Origin: Phymorhynchus buccinoides
Taxonomy: Eukaryota; Mollusca; Gastropoda; Neogastropoda; Raphitomidae
Direction of reading: 5' to 3'
DNA: 64,000 bases
NCBI GenBank assembly: GCA_017654935.2
Contig: CM065684.1
Span: forward strand, 59,157,915 to 59,221,914
Position numbers and translations under genes: made by a program. The notes below the pieces were generated by a model. The model was not told the origin of the DNA, made no database searches, and was given only the letters and a program-made list of their open reading frames with translations. Positions 42,001 through 54,500 of this stretch are shown piece after piece. Positions within the stretch are counted from its first letter, which is position 1. Each line of letters opens with the position of its first letter.

Positions 42001-45000
42001 ACATCCGGTTCCGTGAAGCGATTGCATAGATTTTTTAACGCACATAATTTTTAGGCACCCGAGCAAATTTTTTACACCGGATTTTTAAAATTTTGTTGTT
42101 GTCAAATTTTCACTTTCGCGGATTTTCCGCGATTTGCGGAGGTCTACCATGCGTGCATATTATAAGGCGCAGGGGTTTCAGTCAGGGAGAAGAAAAATAT
42201 CGCCTTGTAGTCGGAAAAGAGGGTAGCACCAACCCGTCTTTTTGGTCCTGCATCTCGGACATGGCTGTGAGCATGCGCGTGAGACACTCGTCGTAGGAGG
42301 ACAGGTCCACTGTCTTGGGGGCGGGGGTGGCGGCCACGTTGAAGCCCTGGCAGTGTACATACTCCTGATAGAGCCAGGAGAAAGCCAGGTCGTAGCGGCT
42401 CCGGATGTCGCTGAACACGTACTCCATCAGCACTGGAACAGTGACAAAGAAAGCAGAACACAGTGAACAATAGTGTTTTTAAATAACAAAAAAACAAGAG
42501 GCAAAGCCTTCAAGGCTCACTCGAACAGGAACATGTGGGACAACAACAAAGATTGACGGGGGTGTATAGAGTACAAGATTGCCAATACAATTTTAAAGTA
42601 CAAAGGAAACTATTGTTAATTGATACAACTAAAAAAAAAAAAAGAAAAAAAAAAGTGCTCGTGCCGAGAATCGGACCCGGAACCATTGGCATGACAGACA
42701 GACACTCTACCAATGAGCTATCGAGGCTTTCAGTGTTGATGAGCTTCTTAACTCATGTTGCCTGTTGAATAGTCTCTAATCTAACCCACTAATCTAAAAA
42801 TGTTATCTGTTTGTTATCTGTTTACAGTGTTGTTTTAAGTATTTAATTATTCAAATCATTATTGCTTGAAAGCTTGCATAGACATCTATATATGTGCAAA
42901 GTTTGAACAATGTATGCCTTCTATTTCCCGAGAAAATGCCAACGTTAAAGATTGGAGATTAGACCACGGACGCAACACACACATACACAACCGAACAACT
43001 ATCATACTATAGACTCATTTCGTGTTAACGAAGTTAACACGAGTGAGCCAAAAAGGAACTCTGGATACCACCAAAGGAAAAAGAATGAGAACTTTGACTA
43101 TTACCATATTTATTTGACTATAAGGCGATACTTTGAGATGAGATGCCTGCGCCTAATAAAATAACTAATAACATAGTAATTGATTAAAGAATGAGAACTT
43201 TGACTATTACCATATTTATTTGACTATAAGGCGATACTTTGAGATGAGATGCCTGCGCCTAATAAAATAACTAATAACATAGTAATTGATTAAAGAATGA
43301 GAACTTTGACTATTACCATATTTATTTGACTATAAGGCGATACTTTGAGATGAGATGCCTGCGCCTAATAAAATAACTAATAACATAGTAATTGATTAAA
43401 GAATGAGAACTTTGACTATTACCATATTTATTTGACTATAAGGCGATACTTTGAGATGAGATGCCTGCGCCTAATAAAATAACTAATAACATAGTAATTG
43501 ATTAAAGAATGAGAACTTTGACTATTACCATATTTATTTGACTATAAGGCGATACTTTGAGATGAGATGCCTGCGCCTAATAAAATAACTAATAACATAG
43601 TAATTGATTAAAGAATGAGAACTTTGACTATTACCATATTTATTTGACTATAAGGCGATACTTTGAGATGAGATGCCTGCGCCTAATAAAATAACTAATA
43701 ACATAGTAATTGATTAAAGAATGAGAACTTTGACTATTACCATATTTATTTGACTATAAGGCGATACTTTGAGATGAGATGCCTGCGCCTAATAAAATAA
43801 CTAATAACATAGTAATTGATTAAAGAAACCACAACACCACTAACTGTGTATACTTTTTGAAATTAGCTCTGTGCTGTGAAAAGAATAAAATTAAAATAAA
43901 AGATTGTGCTGGTTTACTTTTTGTCCCAATGGGGGACAGACAGTGTATGAGCATCTGTCCCCCATTGGGACAAAAAGTAAACCAGCACAATCTTTTATTT
44001 TTATTTTGTTCATAATAATGTAAGAAAGAAAAAATGACAAAATCTGAATTTGATGCAAACTTTGGAGGGAGCGCCTTATAATAAAGTGTGCCTTATGGTC
44101 CAGGAAACAGGGTAAACACCAATCACAGAACACTGGAAATAAATGATTAACCCCTTCCCTGCCCAGTCCCGTGTCTGCTACATGGTGTGTGATGTTATAA
44201 CGTTTGACGTCATAGTCCTGGCATGATGGTTTTGGGCTTAGACAAGTCAGGAAAGATATACCTCTGGACCATGTTCTCAGATTGAGTCTAACAGGTCTCT
44301 TTTAAATTTTATGATAAGAAAATCGATAGTGCATCTGTTTTCCTCCGGCAGTGAAAGGGTTAAAGTCAAGAACACTTACAACAAACAAAAGCACTCAATG
44401 AGTGCAGACTACTGTCAAAAAAGGCTAGTTTCATCATAGGACTATTTAAGCACGTCATGTTTCCCCCCATAAACGGAATGGACCGTTCTTCAGGGATACC
44501 TTGACCCTTCACACATATTTACTAAAAAAAATGTTCACAACTTTTCAAACAATCCTCACAAATATACGCACTAATATCGCCAAAACAAAACTTCTAAAGG
44601 CATGGATAATTAGGCTAAGACAAGCCACAGGAAGATAGAGGCTGTCTTAAACCACATCTCTGAACTTACCGTCTCTCAACCGCCCCCCGAACTGCGAAGC
44701 GAGACACACCAGAATCTTGTGTCTGGCTCCGTGCACATGGTTGGCTGCTGCCATTTCTGTCAAACAATGTACAATTACGTTTCATTAATACATGCACAAA
44801 TGCAAAGCAGGCGCTCGTGCAAACATGCATGCATACAGTGGAGTACACCTAACACGAAGCCGGATTACACGAAATATCGGTTAACGCACAAAAAACTGTT
44901 TGAACGGACGAAAGCCTTCTTTATTATTACTTTAAAAAAATCGTTTTACACACAAACGTTTTTCTCAGCACGACACGAAATACAGTTAAATAAACACACA

Positions 45001-48000
45001 ATCAAACACTCGGTCCAATTGTTATTTATCACACTAAAAGTTCGTATTGATCGCATAAATTGAAGCTGGAGCCACCGAATATTTCATTACAAACTTTGCA
45101 AATGCCATTGTGAACCTCATCTAACTTGGTTGATGTGCTAGTCAGGAAGTCGGAAGTTGGAAAGTATGAACTGCGCATGCGTATTCTTAAATCCTGCACA
45201 GTGTGTCGTTTGCAACGCTACTTTGCTCGTTCAGTTGCCAATGCACTCAAAATACAATTCACATTGAAACACTGCCATTCATAGTTTTGAAGCAAATAGT
45301 TTGAGCCTTAAACATTTTATTCTCAGCCTTAAGAAGCATGATTTTTGTTCCGATTGCAAACGAAGGCTGGGCAGTATGTAGACAAGGATTGCAGAGGTCT
45401 AGTAAGCACTCCAGCAAGGTTTGATACTCGAACCAATGAATGCTTTCGAGCCAATCAGACAGTGGTTTGCATTTTATCTCTTCCGGAACCTCCATTATCG
45501 ACTTGATGTCGTGCATAGGAAAATCTTGCAATATTTCATTGAAATTCACGAAGAACAGTCTTTGAAGAGGATTAATAATTGATTGTCATATTTGGTGCTG
45601 CTAAAATTGTTAACACGAAATACGATTAACGCACAGTCATGAAATCCAGGGTGTCTATCACACAGACATCCAGACAAACACAAACATCCAGACAGACGGA
45701 CAGACAAACACTCACTGTCGGCCAGCAGGATTCGATCAAAGATGGAGACAGTCATGAAATCCAGGGTGTCTGGCTTCAGAGGTTTGGTAACTGCCTCCAG
45801 CTTGAACTGTCGCGACCCTTTCCTTGGGGCGGGAGCCTAGAATGAACACAGTAGGATCGTGGAACACAGCGAAACGCTGCTGCCATTTAAGGGGAAACTG
45901 ATGGCACTGATGATACGATAACTTTAATAGGAATGACAGTATCATGGGTGCAACTCCCCAAAATGAAAACAATGAAAGGCAGGGGTCCAGGGACCCATGG
46001 CCCCGGCAGGGTAAAGGGACAGAGCCCTGTCGGATGATTCAGGGGGGCAACTTAAGAGAGAGATAACGAGAAAGACAGACAGTTAAAATGAGAGACAGAG
46101 ACAGTTTGAGTCTGATAAGCCTTGTAAAATTATTACATTGCCATAGTAAACTTCCAAGATAGAACTCGATTAAGTTCAAAACGCCCCAAATCACTTGTGG
46201 TCCAATTTTTAAGTTTTTGGTAAAATTTAAAAATACTGAAATCAGTGTAAAAATGAAAGAGTAGCCCCCATGCAGTAGAATGGTAAGAGGTCACTCTTTA
46301 AGTGACTTCTTTTCTATATTATCATAATTATATTAAAAAAAAGGTTCTTTTCTTAAATTATCTTTGGCAGGGAAAGGGTTTAAATATTACATTTATTCCC
46401 CCCCCCAAAAGCAACCAGTTCTTCTGGGAAAAAAGCAACACACAAAAAAAGACATGTTAACCTCTTCAGTGCCGCCTATGGCGAACAGATGAATCCTCTA
46501 TAATGCTTCAGTACTTGCCACTGATGTATTTATATGTTAACACTCATTAATGATTTTGCCGCATCCCAAAATAAAGGCAACACAGACAGACAATAAACAG
46601 CAATGGAGGGGTTAAAACACTAAAACTACATGTGGTGCACGTGTGTGTTTTATGTATGTGAGTGCGCGCGCGTGTCTGTGTGCGTGTGGGTGTGCGTGCG
46701 CATGTGTTTGTTCAAGTGTATGTTTGTGTAAGTGTGTGCGCGTTTCAGTGAGCATGTTTTTTTTCTGTGTGTTTGATGAAATGTGTGTGGGTCTGTGAGT
46801 GTATGTCTGTGTGCAAGAATGCGTTCACTCACGTGCGTGTGTGTTTGTTGTGCGTGTACGTGCATGTGTCAATGCTGATTGTAAAGAGCTTTGTGCTGGA
46901 TAAAAAGCGCTATATAAGGGACCGTTTATTATTATTATTAATTACAAGGCACTGACCACGGGAGGGGCCATGAATTCGGCCACCACTTTCTTGGCTTTTT
47001 CGAAGGCGTCTTCCTCCGGCTCTGCAGTGGTCATCCCTGTGCACATGACAACGTGACAATGGACATTCATCCCCTCACATCTCCTTTCTCAGTTAAGCAT
47101 TTAGAGCTTAATAGGAATTGTTCAGAGATTATTAAGGGGAGTAATTTCATGGTGTGTGGGAGTGATCTTGCCTAATTCAATCGGTCAAACAGGGGAAGTC
47201 ACTCTACCATCAGCTCTCGTAGCCTATCGACTCGTGCGTTTGAGCAGGCATACAGCACTAAGAACACTGTGCGTCATTCTAAAAAATTATGTCATTTATA
47301 TTTTTTACGTCACATTTTGCAAGTTTTATCTGCGTTACAAAACGTCAAAGGTTAAGCGCTGTGTAAATTTCCTTAATAAATAAATCTTGGTTCAGTTTTC
47401 ATCTTTTGCTGAGCATGAGCAACGCTAGCACACAACGGGCAACTAAAATGCACAAACCGAGTGTAACATAAAATACAACAATCTACAGAAAGGTTTTATG
47501 AGCTAAACATGTCATATCCTTTGAATATCAATACCATTTGAACATTTTTCCAAAACATTTTCTACACCTGACAGTGGCTTGGCAACTTTTCTGTACTTTT
47601 CTTCCAACTGCATTTTGGACATTTCTGTTCCAAATTTCTAACCTTTTAGCCCACATTTTAAAAACTTCGAAAATCTTGAGAACTGTGAATGTCTCTTACC
47701 GACGACGGTCTGAATGAGCTGCTTGGGCGAGGTTCCTCCATCGTCGTAGGCTGGGGTGGCTGAGGGGTCCGGCAGCTCTGTGGTTTTCTTCATGGCCTGA
47801 GAGAGAACGTTAACACAGCTTGTTGGAGTACTAACAAGGCAAGGCAAGGCAAGGCAAATTGTTTATTTCATACCCACTTGAGGCACATAAATATAAAACA
47901 AAGCACACACATATTTAAACACTCAAACATCAATACAGAGTGATGTCTATACTAATTACTATCAGAAACGACAAACAATATCAACAAGTAGATCATGTAT

Positions 48001-48431
48001 ATGTAACATCATGGACAAGTACTTGCACCATAATAAAAAGAACAAGACATGTGACATTTTATCCATATAAATCATCGAAAAGAACACACACCTGCTTACC
48101 GTACTAAATCCCGGATAGCTAAAATGTGCGTTCAAGGTGTGAACTATGTAGTCCTACTCATTAACCCCTTCCCTGCCCGGTCCTGTGTCTACTACGGGAT
48201 GTGTGATGCCATTGAGGATCTCATAGCCCTGGAATTATGTGGTTTTTTTGCTTAGACATGTCAGGAAAGATATATGTCTAGACCATTTTTCTCAGACTGA
48301 GTCTAACAGTAACAGGTCTCTTTTAAATCTTATAATAAGAAAATCGATAAGTTATCAGTTTCAAATATCAAGCACAGTTCACTGAAAATATGCAGTAGAT
48401 TAAGAATTCAAGTATATAATTATCTGGATCT

Positions 48432-48510
<79 letters not shown>

Positions 48511-51500
48511 GGTTTTTGATTTTGTTCTCCATTTTTAATGGGTAAGCACACCCCCTGTTTACAGTTTCAAGGGGTATTTTCACCCCCAGTTTCAAATTTT
48601 AAAGGGTCAAGACGAAAATATGAGATATATTCTACCTCAGTTCCCGTGCGCACACACACACACACGTACACACAGACATGCACACCCACCCGTGTGTGTG
48701 CACCCACACGACACATCACTGCTTTTTTCTGTTTGCGGAACAGTCTGTTCCTTCTGTGTTTTCCAGTTTTCTTTCACACATGCCAGACTGTAGCCCAGCT
48801 TCAAGAGCCAGGGCTTTCTGCACGAGGCCTGCGACTCCAGCTTGTGGCAGTAGCCCAGGTAGGCCTAGCAGACCATTGAAACAGGGGCAACGTCACTAGC
48901 TTACTGAACAGTAACGACTGTGTTAACACATGACTCATCATTTTAATGCGTCACCTCACACCCTACTTGAGATTTTAAAGGGTAAATCTCACGCATGGCT
49001 TAAGATTCTATGGGTTGATTTGAGAGGTCTAGTGCGTAAATATGCACAATCTCTACATTTTCAGAAACACTGGTGTGGTGTGTGTGTGTGTGTGTGTATG
49101 TGTAAGCAAGATGTACATTATCAAAACAAACGAAAGAAGGACAAATAAATGAATCCATATCGCACAAACGAATAAATTAACAAAAGAATGACAAACGCAT
49201 GAATCAATACCCCACAAATTCAACACTGCAAGGAAGAACGAAAGAATGAAAAATAATAGAGACGTAACTCAAAATTGGTCAACTTCGAAGTGTTGGACTT
49301 ACCAGTTGACCAAGACAAGCTTCATCATCTAACAAAGCTGTAAAACAACAATGCGCAAAAATAAATCACAGATGGTGGCGCTAAATGAATAAAAAAATCT
49401 GAAATGATGTAATGAAATCTGACCCGAAATATTGAGTTTTTCATTCCTCATGTGAAGTGACGTCTTTTGACTATGTTTTGCGCACGGCGAAATGAGCGAA
49501 TCAATATTTCACAAATGACTAAATGAACAAACGAATGACGACTAAACTAATGAATCAACACCGCACAAATTTATGATTTATCACTAATTACCTGCAGTTT
49601 GAGCTCCCCCACCCCCTTCCCCATGCCGGCCATGGTGAGCTGCGTGGCCAGCAGACGCGACACGTGTTTGATTTGGGCCCCCGTGCCCGCCGCCGCTATG
49701 GGTGTGTAGGTCGACTGGAACTGGGCCGGCATGGTTTCTGGCAGCATCACCTGCAATGCATAGACATAATCTATAAGTATTAAAGATAGGTAGATAATAC
49801 ATGAAAACTTGCATATCCCTAACTGCTGCTATGGGCGTGTAGGTGGACTGGAACTGGGCCGGCATGGTTTCTGGCAGCATCACCTGCAATATAAAGACAC
49901 AATCAATAAATATAAAAACAAACACAGATGAAAGATAGGTAGATAATACATAAAAACTTATATATCCCTAACTGCCGCTATGGGCGTGTAGGTCGACTGG
50001 AACGGCATAGTTTCTGGCAGCATCACCTGCAATAGATAGACATAATCAATTAGTATAAATGATGTACATATAACACAAAACAACAAGCTTTCGGTTGTCA
50101 GCCTTTGTCAACCAACTGACCACGGATAAAGACACAGAAAGGAATGAGACGCAATCGATGACGTTGATCTACAGACAGATACAAGATAGGTAGGTATACA
50201 TGAAAACGTCTATAGCCCTAACTGCAGCTATGGGTGAGTAGGTCGACTGGAACTGGGCCCTCATAGTTTCTGGTAACATCACCTGTAATAAAGACATAAT
50301 AAATGATTATAAACGATGTACAGAATAGATAGGTACCATAGTTTCTGGTAACATCACCTGTAATAAAGACATAATAAATGATTATAAACGATGTACAGAA
50401 TAGATAGGTACCATAGTTTCTGGTAACATCACCTGCAATAAAGACATAATAAATGATTATAAACGATGTACAGAATAGATAGGTACCATAGTTTCTGGTA
50501 ACATCACCTGTAATAAAGACATAATAAATGATTATAAACGATGTACAGAATAGATAGGTACCATAGTTTCTGGTAACATCACCTGTAATAAAGACATAAT
50601 AAATGATTATAAACGATGTACAGAATAGATAGGTACCATAGTTTCTGGTAACATCACCTGTAATAAAGACATAATAAATGATTATAAACGATGTACAGAA
50701 TAGATAGGTACCATAGTTTCTGGTAACATCACCTGTAATAAAGACATAATAAATGATTATAAACGATGTACAGAATAGATAGGTACCATAGTTTCTGGTA
50801 ACATCACCTGCAATAAAGACATAATAAATGATTATAAACGATGTACAGAATAGATAGGTACCATAGTTTCTGGTAACATCACCTGTAATAAAGACATAAT
50901 AAATGATTATAAACGATGTACAGAATAGATAGGTACCATATTTTTCTGACTATAAAATGATAATTTCTTTCTTCAGACTGCAGACCTGTTTACCCCAAAT
51001 TTTCAGTCAGTAATCCCAAACTCTCAAATCAGTAATTTCAGGCATCTGTCAGTAATTTCCCGATCGCAATGAACATGTGGCTATTTACACTAAAGTAGTC
51101 AGTATTTTTTTTTGTTTCTTGGAGACTGCAATTCGGCATGTCTTCAGATTGTACTCCGTACCTAGAAAAATTTCGGCATGGAGAAATAAACTGGAAGTAT
51201 TCAAGGGACATCCTTTGAAAGCAGACGACAGTAGAGAGTACGGCTCAATCACCATGCCTTCTTTCGATTTCTTCTTCTTCTTTTTTCCGCACTTGTTCAG
51301 AAATGCGGAATGTTTTGTTGCTGACCGTAATAGCGTAATCGGAGGTCTCAAAACGTAGTAATTACGGACAAATCTGTAGGGGAAACAGGTCTCAGACTGA
51401 GACCCCTGCGTCTTATGACTAATAATACAGCAGGAAAATAAAGTAACAAAACCTGAATTTTGTGCAAAATTAGGAGGATACACCTTACAATTAGGTGCGT

Positions 51501-54500
51501 CTTATAATTAAAATAAAATACGGTATAGATATGGACACTAATATAGTCCCCAAGCCAACAGCCACTATGGGGGTGTAGGTGGACAGGAACTGTGCTGGCA
51601 TAGCTTCTGGCAGCATCACCTGTGACAGTCACAGCCTTTTCAGTACAGTTGTTAACAGACAGAAAGACACACACACACACATGAAGGTGTAAAGATATAG
51701 TAAAAAGCATCAGACTCAGGCCACAGCAGTGAAAGAAGACTGACCATGCTGAGCAGCACAAGGTCAGCACGAACAGTCTGGGTACACACACAGACAGACA
51801 GAAAGATATACTACACACAGACAGACAGAAAGATATACTACACACAGACAGACAGAAAGAGATACACACAGACAGACAGAAAGATATACTACACACAGAC
51901 AGACAGAAAGATATACTACACACAGACAGACAGAAAGAGATACACACAGACAGACAAACAGACAGAAAGAGATACACACAGACAGACAGACAGAAAGAGA
52001 TACACACAGACAGACAGACAGAAAGAGATACACACAGACAGACAGACAGAAAGAGATACACACAGACAAACAGACAGAAAGAGATACACACAGACAGACA
52101 GAAAGAGATACACACAGACAGACAGAAAGAGATACACACAGACAGACAGAAAGAGATACACACAGACAGACAGATAGAAAGAGATACAGACAGACAGACA
52201 GAAAGAGATATACACACAGACAGACAGACAGAAAGATATACACACAGACAGACAAACAGACAGAAAGACAGACAGACAGACAGAAAGATACACAGCCACA
52301 CCCACCATGCTGAGCAGCACCAGGTCAGCCACGTGTTGCACGGACAGTCTGGGCAGGAGGTCCTCGGCCGTGATGTCGATGGCCGTCTGGCGCTGCGTTG
52401 CCGTCTGAGGCTTCTTGCCGAACCGGTCCACCCACGGCGTCATTCCGATCTCATCGTCATCATCCGCCTGTCAGGAAAAAAAAAATATTCAGTTATAAAA
52501 TCACTTGACAGAATCTACAGACTCCTCATTTCCATCAATCAGTAAAAAAAAGAAGAGAAAAATGTCCCAAATTCTGTGGCTTCGCAAGCCCTGCTATCAT
52601 GGTGACCTGTTTCGGTTTCCGATCCAGTCTATGCCTGGGTGCGTTCGGGTCAAAGTCATGGGGATCAGTGTGTTCTGGGGAGCTGTCGGTGGACGGTTGT
52701 GGTGGCGCCCTCGGAGGAGGACCTCACTCACGCTGGCTCCGCGACTAAGAGAATAGTGTCGTCAATAGGGGACTTAGTAGGTGGTGTCCTGAACAGGCTC
52801 TACTGAACTCCACCGAAGTGACTCAGCAGCAGTGCAGTGTCTCCTCGGTTGGCTGCCTCTTGACGGCCTAACATAGATTCGTCCTCTTGGACTGCTGGTC
52901 TCTGATTCTGCGACCTGAACGTGTGGAGGTGTGGCTGCGAATTGGGATTCGGAATGAGCGGCGTGGGAGCAACGCCACTGTACGGCCCAGAAGATGGGAC
53001 AGGAAAAAAAAAAAAAAAAATCTATGGACTGGTAGACTGATAAAGATTAGGTAAGACACACCAAACATGTGAAAGCAGGAATAGTGGAATGAATGAAGAG
53101 AAGGAATACAAATGATTGAATACCAAGACACACCAAACATTGTAAAGAATGATGAACGAATAATGAGGCAAAATTGTGGAATTTGCCTAACAGTTCGACT
53201 CACTCATAGTTCTAACTTATATCCTGATTGTAAATGTCAAGCTTAGTTTTATCAGAATTTTGTCGCTAACACATTGGAAAATAATCGGTTTTAAAATTGG
53301 GTGATTTGGCCCACAGCAGTATTAGACTAGACCCACATCAAAAATGAATGTGGACTAAGAAACACATAACCCTTGGTACTACTGGTACTAGATCATTTCT
53401 CGTTGCTTTGTATAGCTACATTGCAGTGATTGCGCTGGGAATTTTGAAAAGCAGTCCCATAAGTGACAATTCACATAACAACTGGTGTCAAAACCAGTCC
53501 CAGGAAAACAAAGATTAGTGAAAACAACAGAACCTCACAATATCAAAGGTCCATTTATCAGTCCTAGCAAAACAATTATCAGTCCCTAGGACTGACAGGT
53601 CCATTTTTTTCTCTCAGTATTTTGGTTTTGCAATCAGTATTTTACTGATAAATACCAGTAAATGCGATCACTGCATTGCACTGGCTTTTTCCAGTTTTGT
53701 CCATCAGTGTCAGTCATTTGTAAAAGGAAGTCTTGTATGTCATTTTCCCACCAATTTGCAATCATATCACAAAAACAATGTTAGATCTATACACACAAAA
53801 TGAATATTTATCGAGACTGTATAAATGAATAATAATTAGCATTTATAGCGCTTAATCTTAAAAAAGCGCTTACAATAATAAATGAATAAACCAGCAAACA
53901 ATATAAATAAATAAACGACAAAAATGTATGATATACACATACACGCGTACAGGCACTAAACACAGACACACTCACGCACTAAACACAGACACACACACAC
54001 ACACGAACGCACTACACGCACAAACAACATGCATGCACACAAACAAATTATTTTTCAAACCTGTTTACACTCACTTCTTCTGCCTCGGGTATGATGACCG
54101 TTTCAATCTTGGGCTTCTTGCTGGAAGACGGGCCGGGTTCTTCCTGCGTCTTCCTCTTCCGTCCCTCGTCTTTTGGCATGGCCTTGTTGATCTGACACAA
54201 ACAACAAGATCAAAGATCAAAATAGCAAATTATTGGCATCTGATATAAGCACAATCATCACACGAAAGGTAAAGATGATATAGCAGAAAGCAGCAAGGCA
54301 CAAGGATTTTTTTTCTGACTCTCTCTCTCTCTCAATCTTTACCTGTCTGTCTGTCTCTATGTGGGAGAGAGAGAGGGAAAGGGGGGTGCCTGCTGTCTGC
54401 TTGCACTTGGGTTTTGCATGAATCTGGTACTTTAATATTTGAACTGTGATTTTTGTATTTACTGCTTAACTTTTATGTGCCACCACAGATGCATTTCCAT

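Noticed and set aside
42645..42730. Functional tRNA gene on the - strand
   Set aside because: Box A and box B are good, but the acceptor and anticodon stems do not pair. More likely a SINE head.
51348..52443. 317-, 163- and 175-codon Cys/Ser/Leu ORFs
   Set aside because: They result from the CAGA-type satellite. The last one merely ends in the real symplekin exon frame.
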